64,000 nucleotides of DNA from Streptomyces sp. NBC_00523 (GTDB lineage Bacteria; Actinomycetota; Actinomycetes; Streptomycetales; Streptomycetaceae): NCBI RefSeq assembly GCF_036346615.1, contig NZ_CP107836.1:4774001-4838000 (forward strand). Direction: 5' to 3'. The notes beneath the pieces are model-generated. The model had not been told where the DNA came from, did not search any database, and was given only the letters and a program-made list of their open reading frames with translations. The position numbers were made by a program, and so were the translations under genes. How positions within the stretch are numbered: the stretch's first letter is position 1; each line of letters begins with the position of its first letter. Below, piece after piece: positions 33,537 through 41,992 of this stretch.

Positions 33537-35444
33537 ATGCCCACGCGCCACGACATCCGTAACGTAGCCATCGTCGCCCACGTCGACCACGGCAAGACGA
33601 CCATCGTCGATGCCATGCTCAAGCAGGCCGGCTCCTTCGCCGCGCACGCCGCCGAGTCGCTCGACGACCGCATGATGGACTCGAACGACCTGGAGCGTGA
33701 GAAGGGCATCACGATCCTGGCCAAGAACACGGCCGTGAAGTACCACCCCAAGGATGGCGGCGACGTCATCACCATCAACATCATCGACACCCCCGGCCAC
33801 GCCGACTTCGGTGGCGAGGTCGAGCGCGGCCTGTCGATGGTGGACGCGGTCGTGCTTCTGGTCGACGCCTCAGAGGGCCCGCTCCCGCAGACCCGCTTCG
33901 TGCTGCGCAAGGCGCTCCAGCAGCGGCTGCCCGTCATCCTGTGCATCAACAAGACGGACCGCCCCGACTCCCGGATCGACGAGGTCGTCAACGAGACCTA
34001 CGACCTCTTCCTCGACCTGGACGCGGACGAGGAGCAGATCGAGTTCCCGATCGTCTACGCGTGCGGCCGTGACGGCATCGCCTCGCTGACGAAGCCGGAG
34101 GACGGCACCGTCCCGGCGGACTCCACCAGCCTGGAGCCGTTCTTCTCCGCGATCCTGGAGCACGTCCCGGCCCCGACGTACGAGGAGGACGCGCCGCTCC
34201 AGGCCCACGTCACCAACCTCGACGCCGACAACTTCCTCGGCCGCATCGCGCTCCTCCGCGTCGAGGAGGGCGAGCTGCGCAAGGGCCAGACCGTCGCCTG
34301 GATCAAGCGCGACGGCTCGATCCAGAACGTGCGCATCACCGAGCTGATGATGACCGAGGCGCTCACCCGCAAGCCCGCCGAGGTGGCCGGCCCCGGTGAC
34401 ATCTGCGCCGTCGCCGGCATCCCGGAGATCATGATCGGTGAGACGCTCGCCGACCCGGAGAACCCGGTCGCGCTGCCCCTGATCACGGTGGACGAGCCCG
34501 CGATCTCGATGACCATCGGCACCAACACCTCGCCGCTCGTCGGCCGGGGCGGCACCGGCAAGGGCGCGGACGCCAAGGCCGCGGTCAAGGACCGCAAGGT
34601 CACCGCCCGCCAGGTCAAGGACCGCCTGGACCGCGAGCTGATCGGTAACGTCTCGCTGCGCGTCCTGGACACCGAGCGCCCCGACGCCTGGGAGGTGCAG
34701 GGCCGCGGTGAGCTGGCGCTGGCCATCCTGGTCGAGCAGATGCGCCGCGAGGGCTTCGAGATGACCATCGGCAAGCCCCAGGTGGTCACCAAGGACGTCG
34801 ACGGCAAGACCCACGAGCCCGTCGAGCGCATGACGATCGACGTGCCCGAGGAGCACATGGGCGCCGTCACGCAGCTCATGGGCATCCGCAAGGGCCGCAT
34901 GGACAACATGTCGAACCACGGTTCCGGCTGGGTCCGCATGGAGTTCGTCGTCCCGTCCCGCGGCCTCATCGGCTTCCGTACGGAGTTCCTGACGAACACC
35001 CGCGGTACGGGTATCGCGCACTCCATCCACGAGGGCCACGAGCCGTGGTTCGGCACCCTGACGACCCGTAACAACGGTTCGCTGGTCGCCGACCGCGCCG
35101 GTGCCGTCACCGCCTTCGCGATGACGAACCTCCAGGAGCGCGGCGTGCTGTTCACCGACCCCGGCACCGAGGTGTACGAGGGCATGATCGTCGGCGAGAA
35201 CTCCCGCGCCGACGACATGGACGTGAACATCACCAAGGAGAAGAAGCTCACGAACATGCGGTCCTCGTCGGCCGACTCCTTCGAGGCGATCGTCCCGCCG
35301 CGCAAGCTCTCGCTGGAGCAGTCCCTGGAGTTCTGCCGCGACGACGAGTGCGTCGAGGTGACCCCGGAGGCCGTCCGCATCCGCAAGGTCGTCCTCGACC
35401 AGAAGGAGCGCAACCGCAGCGCGTCGCGCGCCAAGCACGGCTGA
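33537..35444 (+). CDS. typA: Ribosome-associated GTPase TypA/BipA
   Basis: A 635-residue translational GTPase of the EF-G-like TypA/BipA family that acts in ribosome assembly and stress adaptation. GTPase motifs: AHVDHGKTT (14-22), the switch I region with REKGITILAKNT, DTPGHADFGGEVERG, and NKTDRPDSR. Domain II follows, then EF-G domain III and V-like parts, and the TypA-specific C-terminal domain (PSRGLIGFRTEFLTNTRGTG). The chosen start fits the family N-terminus (RHDIRNVAIVAHVDHG). A terminator-like hairpin follows. The gene is monocistronic. Confidence 0.97.
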   Translation: MPTRHDIRNVAIVAHVDHGKTTIVDAMLKQAGSFAAHAAESLDDRMMDSNDLEREKGITILAKNTAVKYHPKDGGDVITINIIDTPGHADFGGEVERGLSMVDAVVLLVDASEGPLPQTRFVLRKALQQRLPVILCINKTDRPDSRIDEVVNETYDLFLDLDADEEQIEFPIVYACGRDGIASLTKPEDGTVPADSTSLEPFFSAILEHVPAPTYEEDAPLQAHVTNLDADNFLGRIALLRVEEGELRKGQTVAWIKRDGSIQNVRITELMMTEALTRKPAEVAGPGDICAVAGIPEIMIGETLADPENPVALPLITVDEPAISMTIGTNTSPLVGRGGTGKGADAKAAVKDRKVTARQVKDRLDRELIGNVSLRVLDTERPDAWEVQGRGELALAILVEQMRREGFEMTIGKPQVVTKDVDGKTHEPVERMTIDVPEEHMGAVTQLMGIRKGRMDNMSNHGSGWVRMEFVVPSRGLIGFRTEFLTNTRGTGIAHSIHEGHEPWFGTLTTRNNGSLVADRAGAVTAFAMTNLQERGVLFTDPGTEVYEGMIVGENSRADDMDVNITKEKKLTNMRSSSADSFEAIVPPRKLSLEQSLEFCRDDECVEVTPEAVRIRKVVLDQKERNRSASRAKHG

Positions 35445-35505
35445 GCCGGCGCCGGTAGGCGATTTCCGGCCGACGATCCGTCAGCGCAAGGCATTGCCGT
35501 AGCCC

Positions 35506-35534
35506 AGGGCCCTCACAGACACTGTGGGGGCCCT
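35506..35534 (+). terminator. Terminator of typA
   Basis: 13-bp stem agggccctcacag / ctgtgggggccct (one G-U pair) with a 3-nt loop, 61 nt after the typA stop. Confidence 0.8.
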
Positions 35535-35905
35535 CGGTCATGGTCAACCGGTTTTAGGCTTGCCTGACCAGCATGTGAGACAAATGTGTCCGATTATCGG
35601 AGGTTGCTCTCCGAAACATGTGTTAACAGTCCGTTTCGGGGGTGTCTGTCTGGGATCGCTTTGTCCGGATTTTGGTCCGCGCAAGGGTCGGATGTTGTCA
35701 AACCGAGACCCTTTAAGTGTGGTTTACAGCCCAGTCGTACTTAATAGTTGGCTCCATTGAGCTCGGGTCAATGGGTCACGCACCGTGGGGAGTGCGCCGA
35801 CTCACGAGCACACTAAGGGCACTGAAACGATCACCGTCAGGGGTGTCGGTGTATCAACCCAGTGCCCTTCTTGTAGTCAAAAGTGGACTCATGAGGAGGA
35901 AACCC
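35535..35905. promoter_or_regulatory. 370-bp leader and promoter region of the first peptide transporter
   Basis: A visibly A/T-richer stretch than the rest of the window. It contains several short inverted repeats (for example tcggag / ctccga and ccgaaac / gtttcgg), a possible -10 TAATAG near 35742, and a well-formed RNA hairpin at 35815-35869 just before the lipoprotein start. No convincing gene inside. Confidence 0.5.
35815..35869 (+). ncRNA. Structured leader RNA candidate upstream of peptide-binding lipoprotein
   Basis: A 10-bp outer stem (aagggcactg 35815-35824 with cagtgccctt 35860-35869) and a symmetric 4x4 internal loop (aaac / aacc). An 8-bp inner stem with one bulged U (gatcaccg 35829-35836 with cggtgtatc 35847-35855) closes a 10-nt loop. 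It ends 37 nt before ATG 35906. A cis-acting regulatory structure or attenuator is likely; no known riboswitch class recognised. Confidence 0.55.
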
Positions 35906-37546
35906 ATGCGTGGTGCCAAGAGCGCCAAGTGGGTCGCGGGAGCGGCCATCATCGCCCTGGCTGCGACTGCCTGTGGTGGCGGCGACGACGATGCCGACAA
36001 GGGCAGCAAGACCGCCAAGGGCGCGGTGAACCCGGACGGCATCTTCTCCGTCGAGGTCGGTGAGCCGCAGAACCCGCTGCAGCCGGCCAACACGATGGAG
36101 TCGAACGGCAGCATCGTCACCGACGCGATCTTCTCGCAGCTGGTGGACTACGACGCCTCCGGCAAGCTTGAGATGATCAACGCCGAGTCCGTCGACACCA
36201 AGGACTCCAAGCTCTGGACGGTCAAGCTCAAGAAGGACTGGAAGTTCCACGACGGCACCCCCGTCACGGCCGAGTCCTACATCAAGGCCTGGAACTGGGC
36301 CGCCAACATCAAGAACGACCAGACCAACGCGTCCTGGTTCGGCGACATCAAGGGCTACGCGGACGTCCACCCCGAGGACGCGAAGGCCAAGCCGAAGTCG
36401 GACACCATGTCCGGTCTGAAGAAGGTGGACGACTACACGTTCACCATCGAGCTCAACGCCCCGCTGCCGTACTTCTCGTACAAGCTCGGCTACACGGTCT
36501 TCTCGCCGCTGCCCGAGTCCTTCTACGCGGACCCGAAGGCCGCCGGTGAGAAGCCGGTCGGCAACGGCGCGTACAAGTTCGTCAGCTGGGACCACAAGAA
36601 GCAGATCAAGGTCGTCCGCAACGACGACTACAAGGGTCTCGACAAGGCGAAGAACGGTGGTGTGATCTTCAAGAACTACACCACCCTCGAAACCGCGTAC
36701 GAGGACCTGAAGTCCGGCAACGTCGACGTGCTCCGCCAGATCGGCCCGAAGGACCTCCCGGTCTACCGGTCCGACCTCGGTGACCGCGCCGTGGACAAGG
36801 CGTACTCCGCCATCCAGACGATCGCCGTCGCCTTCTACACCGACCAGTGGAAGAACATCGACCCGAAGGTCCTCCAGGGCCTGTCGATGGGCATCGACCG
36901 CGACACGATCACCAAGACCGTGCTCCAGGGCACCCGCGAGCCCGCCACCGGCTGGGTCGCCAAGGGTGTGCTCGGCTACCAGCCGAACGCCACCGGTGAC
37001 GTCACCAAGTACGACCCCGCCAAGGCCAAGCAGCTCATCAAGGACGGCGGCGGCGTCCCGGGCAACAAGATCTCGATCCAGTTCAACGCCGACGGCGGCC
37101 ACAAGGAATGGGTCGAGGCGGTCTGCAACAGCATCACGCAGTCGACCGGCGTCAAGTGCACCGGTGACTCGAAGGCCGACTTCCAGGCCGACACCAACGC
37201 GCGTGACGACAAGCAGGTCAAGTCCCTGTACCGCTCCGGCTGGGTGCTCGACTACCCGGTGAACGCCAACTTCATCTCGGACCTGTTCCGTACCGGCGCC
37301 GCGGGCAACCAGGGCGACTTCTCCAACAAGGGCCTGGACGCGGAGATCAAGAAGGCCGACTCCGCCGCCTCCCTCGAGGACTCCGTCGCCGCTTACCAGA
37401 AGATCGAGAAGGAGCTGGTGAACTACATGCCCTCCATCCCGCTCTGGTACTACAAGGTCAACGCCGGCTACTCGGAGAAGGTCCAGAACGTCGACTACGC
37501 CCAGGACGGCGACCCGATCCTGACGCAGATCGAAGTCAAGAAGTAA
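35906..37546 (+). CDS. Oligopeptide ABC transporter substrate-binding lipoprotein (cluster 1)
   Basis: A 546-residue SBP family 5 lipoprotein. Signal and lipobox: AAIIALAATAC, with Cys23 as the lipidated residue. Family landmarks: SVEVGEPQNPLQPANT, KLKKDWKFHDGTPVTAESY and GNGAYKFVSWDHKKQIKV. The start is ATG 35906 after the GAGGAGG site; an in-frame ATG at 35891 is part of that site. It is paralogous to the cluster 3 binding protein (48651). The first of five genes SBP-permease-permease-ATPase-ATPase. A hairpin follows the stop, which probably allows more binding protein than permease to be made. It imports oligopeptides; exact specificity is unknown. Confidence 0.93.
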   Translation: MRGAKSAKWVAGAAIIALAATACGGGDDDADKGSKTAKGAVNPDGIFSVEVGEPQNPLQPANTMESNGSIVTDAIFSQLVDYDASGKLEMINAESVDTKDSKLWTVKLKKDWKFHDGTPVTAESYIKAWNWAANIKNDQTNASWFGDIKGYADVHPEDAKAKPKSDTMSGLKKVDDYTFTIELNAPLPYFSYKLGYTVFSPLPESFYADPKAAGEKPVGNGAYKFVSWDHKKQIKVVRNDDYKGLDKAKNGGVIFKNYTTLETAYEDLKSGNVDVLRQIGPKDLPVYRSDLGDRAVDKAYSAIQTIAVAFYTDQWKNIDPKVLQGLSMGIDRDTITKTVLQGTREPATGWVAKGVLGYQPNATGDVTKYDPAKAKQLIKDGGGVPGNKISIQFNADGGHKEWVEAVCNSITQSTGVKCTGDSKADFQADTNARDDKQVKSLYRSGWVLDYPVNANFISDLFRTGAAGNQGDFSNKGLDAEIKKADSAASLEDSVAAYQKIEKELVNYMPSIPLWYYKVNAGYSEKVQNVDYAQDGDPILTQIEVKK

Positions 37547-37571
37547 TCACACCGACGTAGTCCGCGCGCAC

Positions 37572-37604
37572 GCGCGGGACCGGCACAGAAGGACGGTCCC
37601 GCGC
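37572..37604 (+). terminator. Intra-operon hairpin after cluster 1 SBP gene
   Basis: 11-bp stem gcgcgggaccg / cggtcccgcgc with an 11-nt loop between the SBP stop and the permease start. A partial terminator or mRNA-stabilising hairpin; the downstream genes still read through. Confidence 0.65.
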
Positions 37605-37714
37605 CTGCCGCACGCAGTGGCCGGGGGGCCCTTCCACGCAACCGATTCACCCTCAGGGGTAGTCGGTGCGGGGGAGGGCCCGTCGGCTGCCGCCGCCTAT
37701 TACATGGAGGCATG

Positions 37715-38647
37715 ATGGGGCGCTATGTCGCACGACGACTGCTCCAGATGATCCCGGTCTTCCTCGGGACAACGCTGCTGATCTTCCTGATGGTCTACAC
37801 GCTGCCCGGCGACCCCGTGCGCGGGCTCTTCGGGGACAAGGGTGCCGATCCGGCCACTCTGGAAGCGATGCGGCACAAGCTCGGACTGGACCAGCCGATT
37901 CTGGTGCAGTACTGGGACTACATGAAGGGCATGGTCTTTCATGGGGACTTCGGCAACCAGATAGCCAGTGGACGCCCCGTCACCGACGTGCTCGGCGACG
38001 CCTTCCCGGTCACCCTGCGACTGGCGGGCATGGCGTTCGTCATCGAGATCATCCTCGGCATCGGCCTGGGCATGGTCGCAGGTCTGCGGGCCGGCCGGCT
38101 GGCCGACAACGTGGTGCTGATCCTGACGCTGCTGATCATCTCGATCCCCGTCTTCGTGCTGGCGCACATCGTGAAGTCCGTCTTCGCCGACCAGCTGGGG
38201 CTGATCTCGCCCAACGTCTCGAACGAGGCGACCTGGAGCGAGCTACTGACCCCGGCCATCGTGCTCGGCTCGCTCTCCCTCGCGTACGTGGCCCGGCTGA
38301 CCCGTACGACGATGGCCGAGAACCTGCGGTCCGACTACATGCGTACGGCCGTCGCCAAGGGGCTTCCCAAGCGCCGCATCATCGGTGTGCACCTGATGCG
38401 CAACTCGATGATTCCCGTCATCACCTTCCTGGGCACCGACCTGGGCGCCCTGATGGGCGGTGCGGTCGTCACCGAGTCCGTCTTCAACGTCAAGGGCATC
38501 GGCGGCACCATCGTCGAGTCGATCACCCGGCGTGAAGGCACCACCCTGGTGGGCCTCGTCACCATCCTGGTGCTCGTCTACCTGTTCATGACCCTGATCG
38601 TCGACCTGCTGTACGCGGTCCTGGACCCGAGGATCCGTTATGCCTGA
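37715..38647 (+). CDS. Oligopeptide ABC permease, DppB/OppB type (cluster 1)
   Basis: A 310-residue inner-membrane subunit with 6 hydrophobic segments, beginning MGRYVARRLLQMIPVFLGTTLL as in DppB/OppB. The ABC permease EAA region reads MAENLRSDYMRTAVAKGLPKRRIIGVHLMRN and contacts the ATPases. Two adjacent ATGs exist (37712 and 37715); the second has better spacing from TGGAGG and matches the paralogue in cluster 3. It overlaps the next permease by 8 nt (ATGCCTGA). It forms the translocation channel with the following gene product. Confidence 0.95.
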   Translation: MGRYVARRLLQMIPVFLGTTLLIFLMVYTLPGDPVRGLFGDKGADPATLEAMRHKLGLDQPILVQYWDYMKGMVFHGDFGNQIASGRPVTDVLGDAFPVTLRLAGMAFVIEIILGIGLGMVAGLRAGRLADNVVLILTLLIISIPVFVLAHIVKSVFADQLGLISPNVSNEATWSELLTPAIVLGSLSLAYVARLTRTTMAENLRSDYMRTAVAKGLPKRRIIGVHLMRNSMIPVITFLGTDLGALMGGAVVTESVFNVKGIGGTIVESITRREGTTLVGLVTILVLVYLFMTLIVDLLYAVLDPRIRYA

Positions 38648-39587
38648 CGTGACCAAGACCGCACCCGCGCCCGAGGACATCCACGGCCCCGTCACGGACC
38701 CGACCTCCGTGGTCAAGGCCGCCAAGGCGCGCAGCCTGTGGGGCGACGCCTGGGCCGACCTGCGTCGCAACCCGTACTTCCTGGTGTCGTCCGTCCTCAT
38801 CGTCATCCTCCTGGTGATAGCCGTCTTCCCCGGCCTGTTCACCGGGGCCTCGGCGACCCACGCGGACCTCGGGAAGCACTTCCTGAAGAAGCCCGAGCTG
38901 AGCAAGATCGGCTCGGAGGGCTGGCTGGGATACGACGGGCAGGGCCGCAGCGTCTACGCCCGCGTCATCTACGGCACCCGCGCCTCGATCACCGTCGGCG
39001 TCTGCGTCACCGTGCTGGTGACCGTGTTCGGCGGCCTCATCGGCATGCTGTCCGGTTTCTTCGGCGGCTGGGTCGACGCGATCCTCTCCGGCTTCACCAA
39101 CATCTTCCTGGGCCTGCCCTTCCTGCTCGGCGCGATGGTCGTGCTCCAGTCCTTCAGCGAGCGCAAGGTGTGGGTCGTCGTGCTCGCCCTGGCGTTCCTC
39201 GGCTGGACGCAGATCGCCCGTGTCATGCGTGGCGCGGTGATGACCGTCAAGGAGGCCGACTACGTCCAGGCGGCCCGGGCGCTCGGTGCGAGCACCACCC
39301 GGATCATGTTCCGGCACATCCTGCCGAACGTGATGGCGCCGGTGATCGTCGTCGCCACCATCTCGCTGGGTGTGTACATCTCGGCCGAGGCGACCCTGTC
39401 GTACCTGGGCCTGGGTCTCGCCGACCCGACCATCTCGTGGGGCATCGACATCTCGACGGGCTCGAACCAGATCCGGGTGGCCCAGCACATCCTGATCTAC
39501 CCGTCGATCATGCTCAGCATCACCGTTCTGGCGTTCATCATGCTCGGCGAAGCCGTCCGCAACGCCCTCGATCCGAAGTCGCGATAG
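38640..39587 (+). CDS. Oligopeptide ABC permease, DppC/OppC type (cluster 1)
   Basis: A 315-residue inner-membrane subunit. A hydrophilic N-terminus of about 45 residues with WGDAWADLRRNPYF precedes the first span, as in DppC/OppC. The EAA loop reads VKEADYVQAARALGASTTRIMFRHILPN, and it ends LAFIMLGEAVRNALDPKSR, the family ending. It overlaps the DppB-type gene by 8 nt, so translation is coupled. It pairs with that permease in the channel. Confidence 0.95.
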   Translation: MPDVTKTAPAPEDIHGPVTDPTSVVKAAKARSLWGDAWADLRRNPYFLVSSVLIVILLVIAVFPGLFTGASATHADLGKHFLKKPELSKIGSEGWLGYDGQGRSVYARVIYGTRASITVGVCVTVLVTVFGGLIGMLSGFFGGWVDAILSGFTNIFLGLPFLLGAMVVLQSFSERKVWVVVLALAFLGWTQIARVMRGAVMTVKEADYVQAARALGASTTRIMFRHILPNVMAPVIVVATISLGVYISAEATLSYLGLGLADPTISWGIDISTGSNQIRVAQHILIYPSIMLSITVLAFIMLGEAVRNALDPKSR

Positions 39588-39597
39588 GAGGGCGAAC

Positions 39598-40656
39598 GTG
39601 GCCACCATCAACAAGACCGCCGAAGTCCCGTCCGCACGCCGGGGTGACGACCACGTCGGTCCCCTGCTCGAAGTCCGTGACCTGCACGTGGAGTTCCACA
39701 CCCGCGACGGTGTGGCCAAGGCGGTCAACGGGGTCAACTACAGCGTGGACGCCGGCGAGACCCTCGCCGTCCTGGGCGAGTCCGGTTCCGGCAAGTCCGT
39801 GACGGCGCAGGCCATCATGGGCATCCTCGACATGCCGCCCGGCAGGATCCCGCAGGGCGAGATCCTCTTCCGCGGCCAGGACATGCTCAAGATGTCCAAC
39901 GAGGAGCGTCGGAAGATCCGCGGCCAGAAGATCGCCATGATCTTCCAGGACGCGCTGTCCTCGCTGAACCCGGTCCTCACCGTCGGCTACCAGCTCGGCG
40001 AGATGTTCCGGGTCCACCAGGGCCTGTCCAAGAAGGAAGCCCGCGCCAAGGCCATCGAGCTGATGGACCAGGTGAAGATCCCGGCCGCCGCGGCCCGGAT
40101 CTCGGACTACCCGCACCAGTTCTCCGGCGGTATGCGCCAGCGCATCATGATCGCGATGGCGCTCGCCCTGGAGCCGGACCTGATCATCGCGGACGAGCCG
40201 ACCACCGCGCTCGACGTGACCGTCCAGGCCCAGGTGATGGACCTGCTCGCGGAGCTCCAGCGCGAGTACAACATGGGCCTGATCCTGATCACCCACGACC
40301 TGGGTGTCGTCGCGGACGTCGCCGACAAGATCGCCGTGATGTACGCGGGCCGGATCGTCGAGACCGCCCCGGTGCACGAGATCTACAAGCGCCCCGCGCA
40401 CCCGTACACCAAGGGTCTGCTGGCCTCGATCCCGCGCCTGGACCAGAAGGGCCAGGAGCTCTTCGCGATCAAGGGCCTGCCGCCCAACCTGCTGCACGTG
40501 CCGTCGGGCTGCGCCTTCAACCCGCGCTGCACCATGGCCCAGGACATCTGCCGTTCGGACATCCCGCCGCTCCACGCGGTGACCGAGCAGGACGGCACCG
40601 AGCTGGCCGGCCGCCGCAGCGCCTGTCACTTCTGGAAGGAGACGATCCATGGCTGA
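39598..40656 (+). CDS. Oligopeptide ABC ATPase, DppD/OppD type (cluster 1)
   Basis: A 352-residue ATP-binding subunit. Walker A GESGSGKS, signature FSGGMRQR, Walker B LIIADEPTTALD, H-loop ITHDLG. The C-terminal oligopeptide-transporter extension has a Cys cluster (CAFNPRC, ICRSD, CHFW) that in this family can bind an iron-sulfur cluster. GTG 39598 with AGGAGG upstream. It shares long exact DNA stretches with its cluster 3 paralogue at 52287. The 3' end overlaps the next ATPase by 8 nt. Confidence 0.96.
   Translation: MATINKTAEVPSARRGDDHVGPLLEVRDLHVEFHTRDGVAKAVNGVNYSVDAGETLAVLGESGSGKSVTAQAIMGILDMPPGRIPQGEILFRGQDMLKMSNEERRKIRGQKIAMIFQDALSSLNPVLTVGYQLGEMFRVHQGLSKKEARAKAIELMDQVKIPAAAARISDYPHQFSGGMRQRIMIAMALALEPDLIIADEPTTALDVTVQAQVMDLLAELQREYNMGLILITHDLGVVADVADKIAVMYAGRIVETAPVHEIYKRPAHPYTKGLLASIPRLDQKGQELFAIKGLPPNLLHVPSGCAFNPRCTMAQDICRSDIPPLHAVTEQDGTELAGRRSACHFWKETIHG
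40111..40175. repeat. 65-bp exact direct repeat, copy 1 (paralogous ATPase genes)
   Basis: Begins ccgcaccagttctccggcgg and covers the ABC signature region. An identical 65-bp copy lies at 52737-52801 in the same orientation, within a broader stretch of high similarity between the two DppD-type genes. Confidence 0.9.
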
Positions 40657-41794
40657 CATCTCGAAGGAGTCCGTGGACGCCACCCCCAACGTCTCCGACG
40701 TGGAGACCGTCGACGCGGCGAGCGAGGCGGAGGCCGTAGCCGCCATCGACGCGCCCGTGTCGCAGGGGGAGCCGATCCTCCAGGTGCGCAACCTCGTCAA
40801 GCACTTCCCGCTGACGCAGGGCATCCTCTTCAAGAAGCAGGTCGGCGCCGTCAAGGCCGTCGACGGCATCTCGTTCGACCTGTACGCGGGCGAGACGCTG
40901 GGCATCGTCGGCGAGTCCGGCTGTGGCAAGTCCACCGTCGCCAAGCTGCTGATGACGCTGGAGCGGGCCACCGCCGGCGAGGTCTTCTACAAGGGCCAGG
41001 ACATCACCAAGCTGTCCGGCCGCGCGCTGAAGGCCGTCCGCCGCAACATCCAGATGGTGTTCCAGGACCCGTACACCTCGCTCAACCCCCGTATGACGGT
41101 GGGCGACATCATCGGCGAGACGTACGAGATCCACCCCGAGGTGGCCCCCAAGGGCGACCGGCGGCGCAGGGTCCAGGAGCTCCTGGACGTGGTGGGCCTC
41201 AACCCGGAGTACATCAACCGGTACCCGCACCAGTTCTCCGGCGGTCAGCGCCAGCGCATCGGCATCGCCCGCGGCCTCGCGCTCAACCCGGAGATCATCA
41301 TCTGCGACGAGCCGGTCTCCGCGCTCGACGTGTCGGTGCAGGCGCAGGTCGTCAACCTGATGGAGAAGCTCCAGGACGAGTTCAACCTGTCCTACCTCTT
41401 CATCGCGCACGACCTGTCGATCGTCCGGCACATCTCGGACCGGGTCGGCGTCATGTACCTCGGCAAGATGGCCGAGATCGGTACGGACGTCCAGATCTAC
41501 GACCACCCGACGCACCCCTACACCCAGGCGCTGCTGTCGGCCGTCCCGGTCCCCGACCCGGAGGCCCGCGAGGGCCGCGAGCGGATCATCCTCTCCGGTG
41601 ACGTCCCCTCGCCGGCCAACCCGCCGTCGGGCTGCCGCTTCCGCACCCGCTGCTGGAAGGCCCAGGACAAGTGCGCCACCGAGGTGCCGCTCCTCGCGGT
41701 CCCCGAGCGCTTCAAGACCGCGAAGACGCCGGCCGCCCACGAGTCGGCCTGCCACTTCGCGGAGGAGAAGGATGTGGTGCACGCGGCCTCGTAA
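40649..41794 (+). CDS. Oligopeptide ABC ATPase, DppF/OppF type (cluster 1)
   Basis: A 381-residue second ATP-binding subunit, preceded by about 40 acidic residues (ADISKESVDATPNVSDVETV) not found in most OppF proteins. Walker A GESGCGKST, signature FSGGQRQR, Walker B IIICDEPVSALD, HDLSIVRHISDRVGVMYLGK. The C-terminal Cys motif is CRFRTRCWKAQDKC. It starts inside the previous gene (8-nt overlap) and is followed by a very strong terminator. Works as a heterodimer with the DppD-type ATPase. Confidence 0.95.
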   Translation: MADISKESVDATPNVSDVETVDAASEAEAVAAIDAPVSQGEPILQVRNLVKHFPLTQGILFKKQVGAVKAVDGISFDLYAGETLGIVGESGCGKSTVAKLLMTLERATAGEVFYKGQDITKLSGRALKAVRRNIQMVFQDPYTSLNPRMTVGDIIGETYEIHPEVAPKGDRRRRVQELLDVVGLNPEYINRYPHQFSGGQRQRIGIARGLALNPEIIICDEPVSALDVSVQAQVVNLMEKLQDEFNLSYLFIAHDLSIVRHISDRVGVMYLGKMAEIGTDVQIYDHPTHPYTQALLSAVPVPDPEAREGRERIILSGDVPSPANPPSGCRFRTRCWKAQDKCATEVPLLAVPERFKTAKTPAAHESACHFAEEKDVVHAAS

Positions 41795-41810
41795 CACCGC
41801 GCGCACAACA

Positions 41811-41848
41811 AAAGGCGCCCCGGAACCGATCGGTTCCGGGGCGCCTTT
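41811..41848. terminator. Strong bidirectional terminator between cluster 1 and the bldK-like cluster
   Basis: A 38-bp perfect palindrome (aaaggcgccccggaaccga and its complement) with A-rich and T-rich flanks, placed between the two convergent transporter operons. Confidence 0.95.
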
Positions 41849-41992
41849 CCCGTGTACCGGGAACCGGGCTCGCAGGGTGCTCGGGTCAATGGGCCGTTGC
41901 GTGCCCGGTTCCCCCGGCCGGAGCCGTACGGCGGGCGGGGACCGGTCGGGTCCCGCGCCGGGCGTACGGCCCCGGGGCCGAGGCGAGGGGTG

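Noticed and set aside
35761..41893. 15-bp sequence gctcgggtcaatggg found at both 35761 and 41879
   Set aside because: One 15-bp match in 64 kb is near chance expectation and the flanks do not match, so it is not treated as recombination sites.
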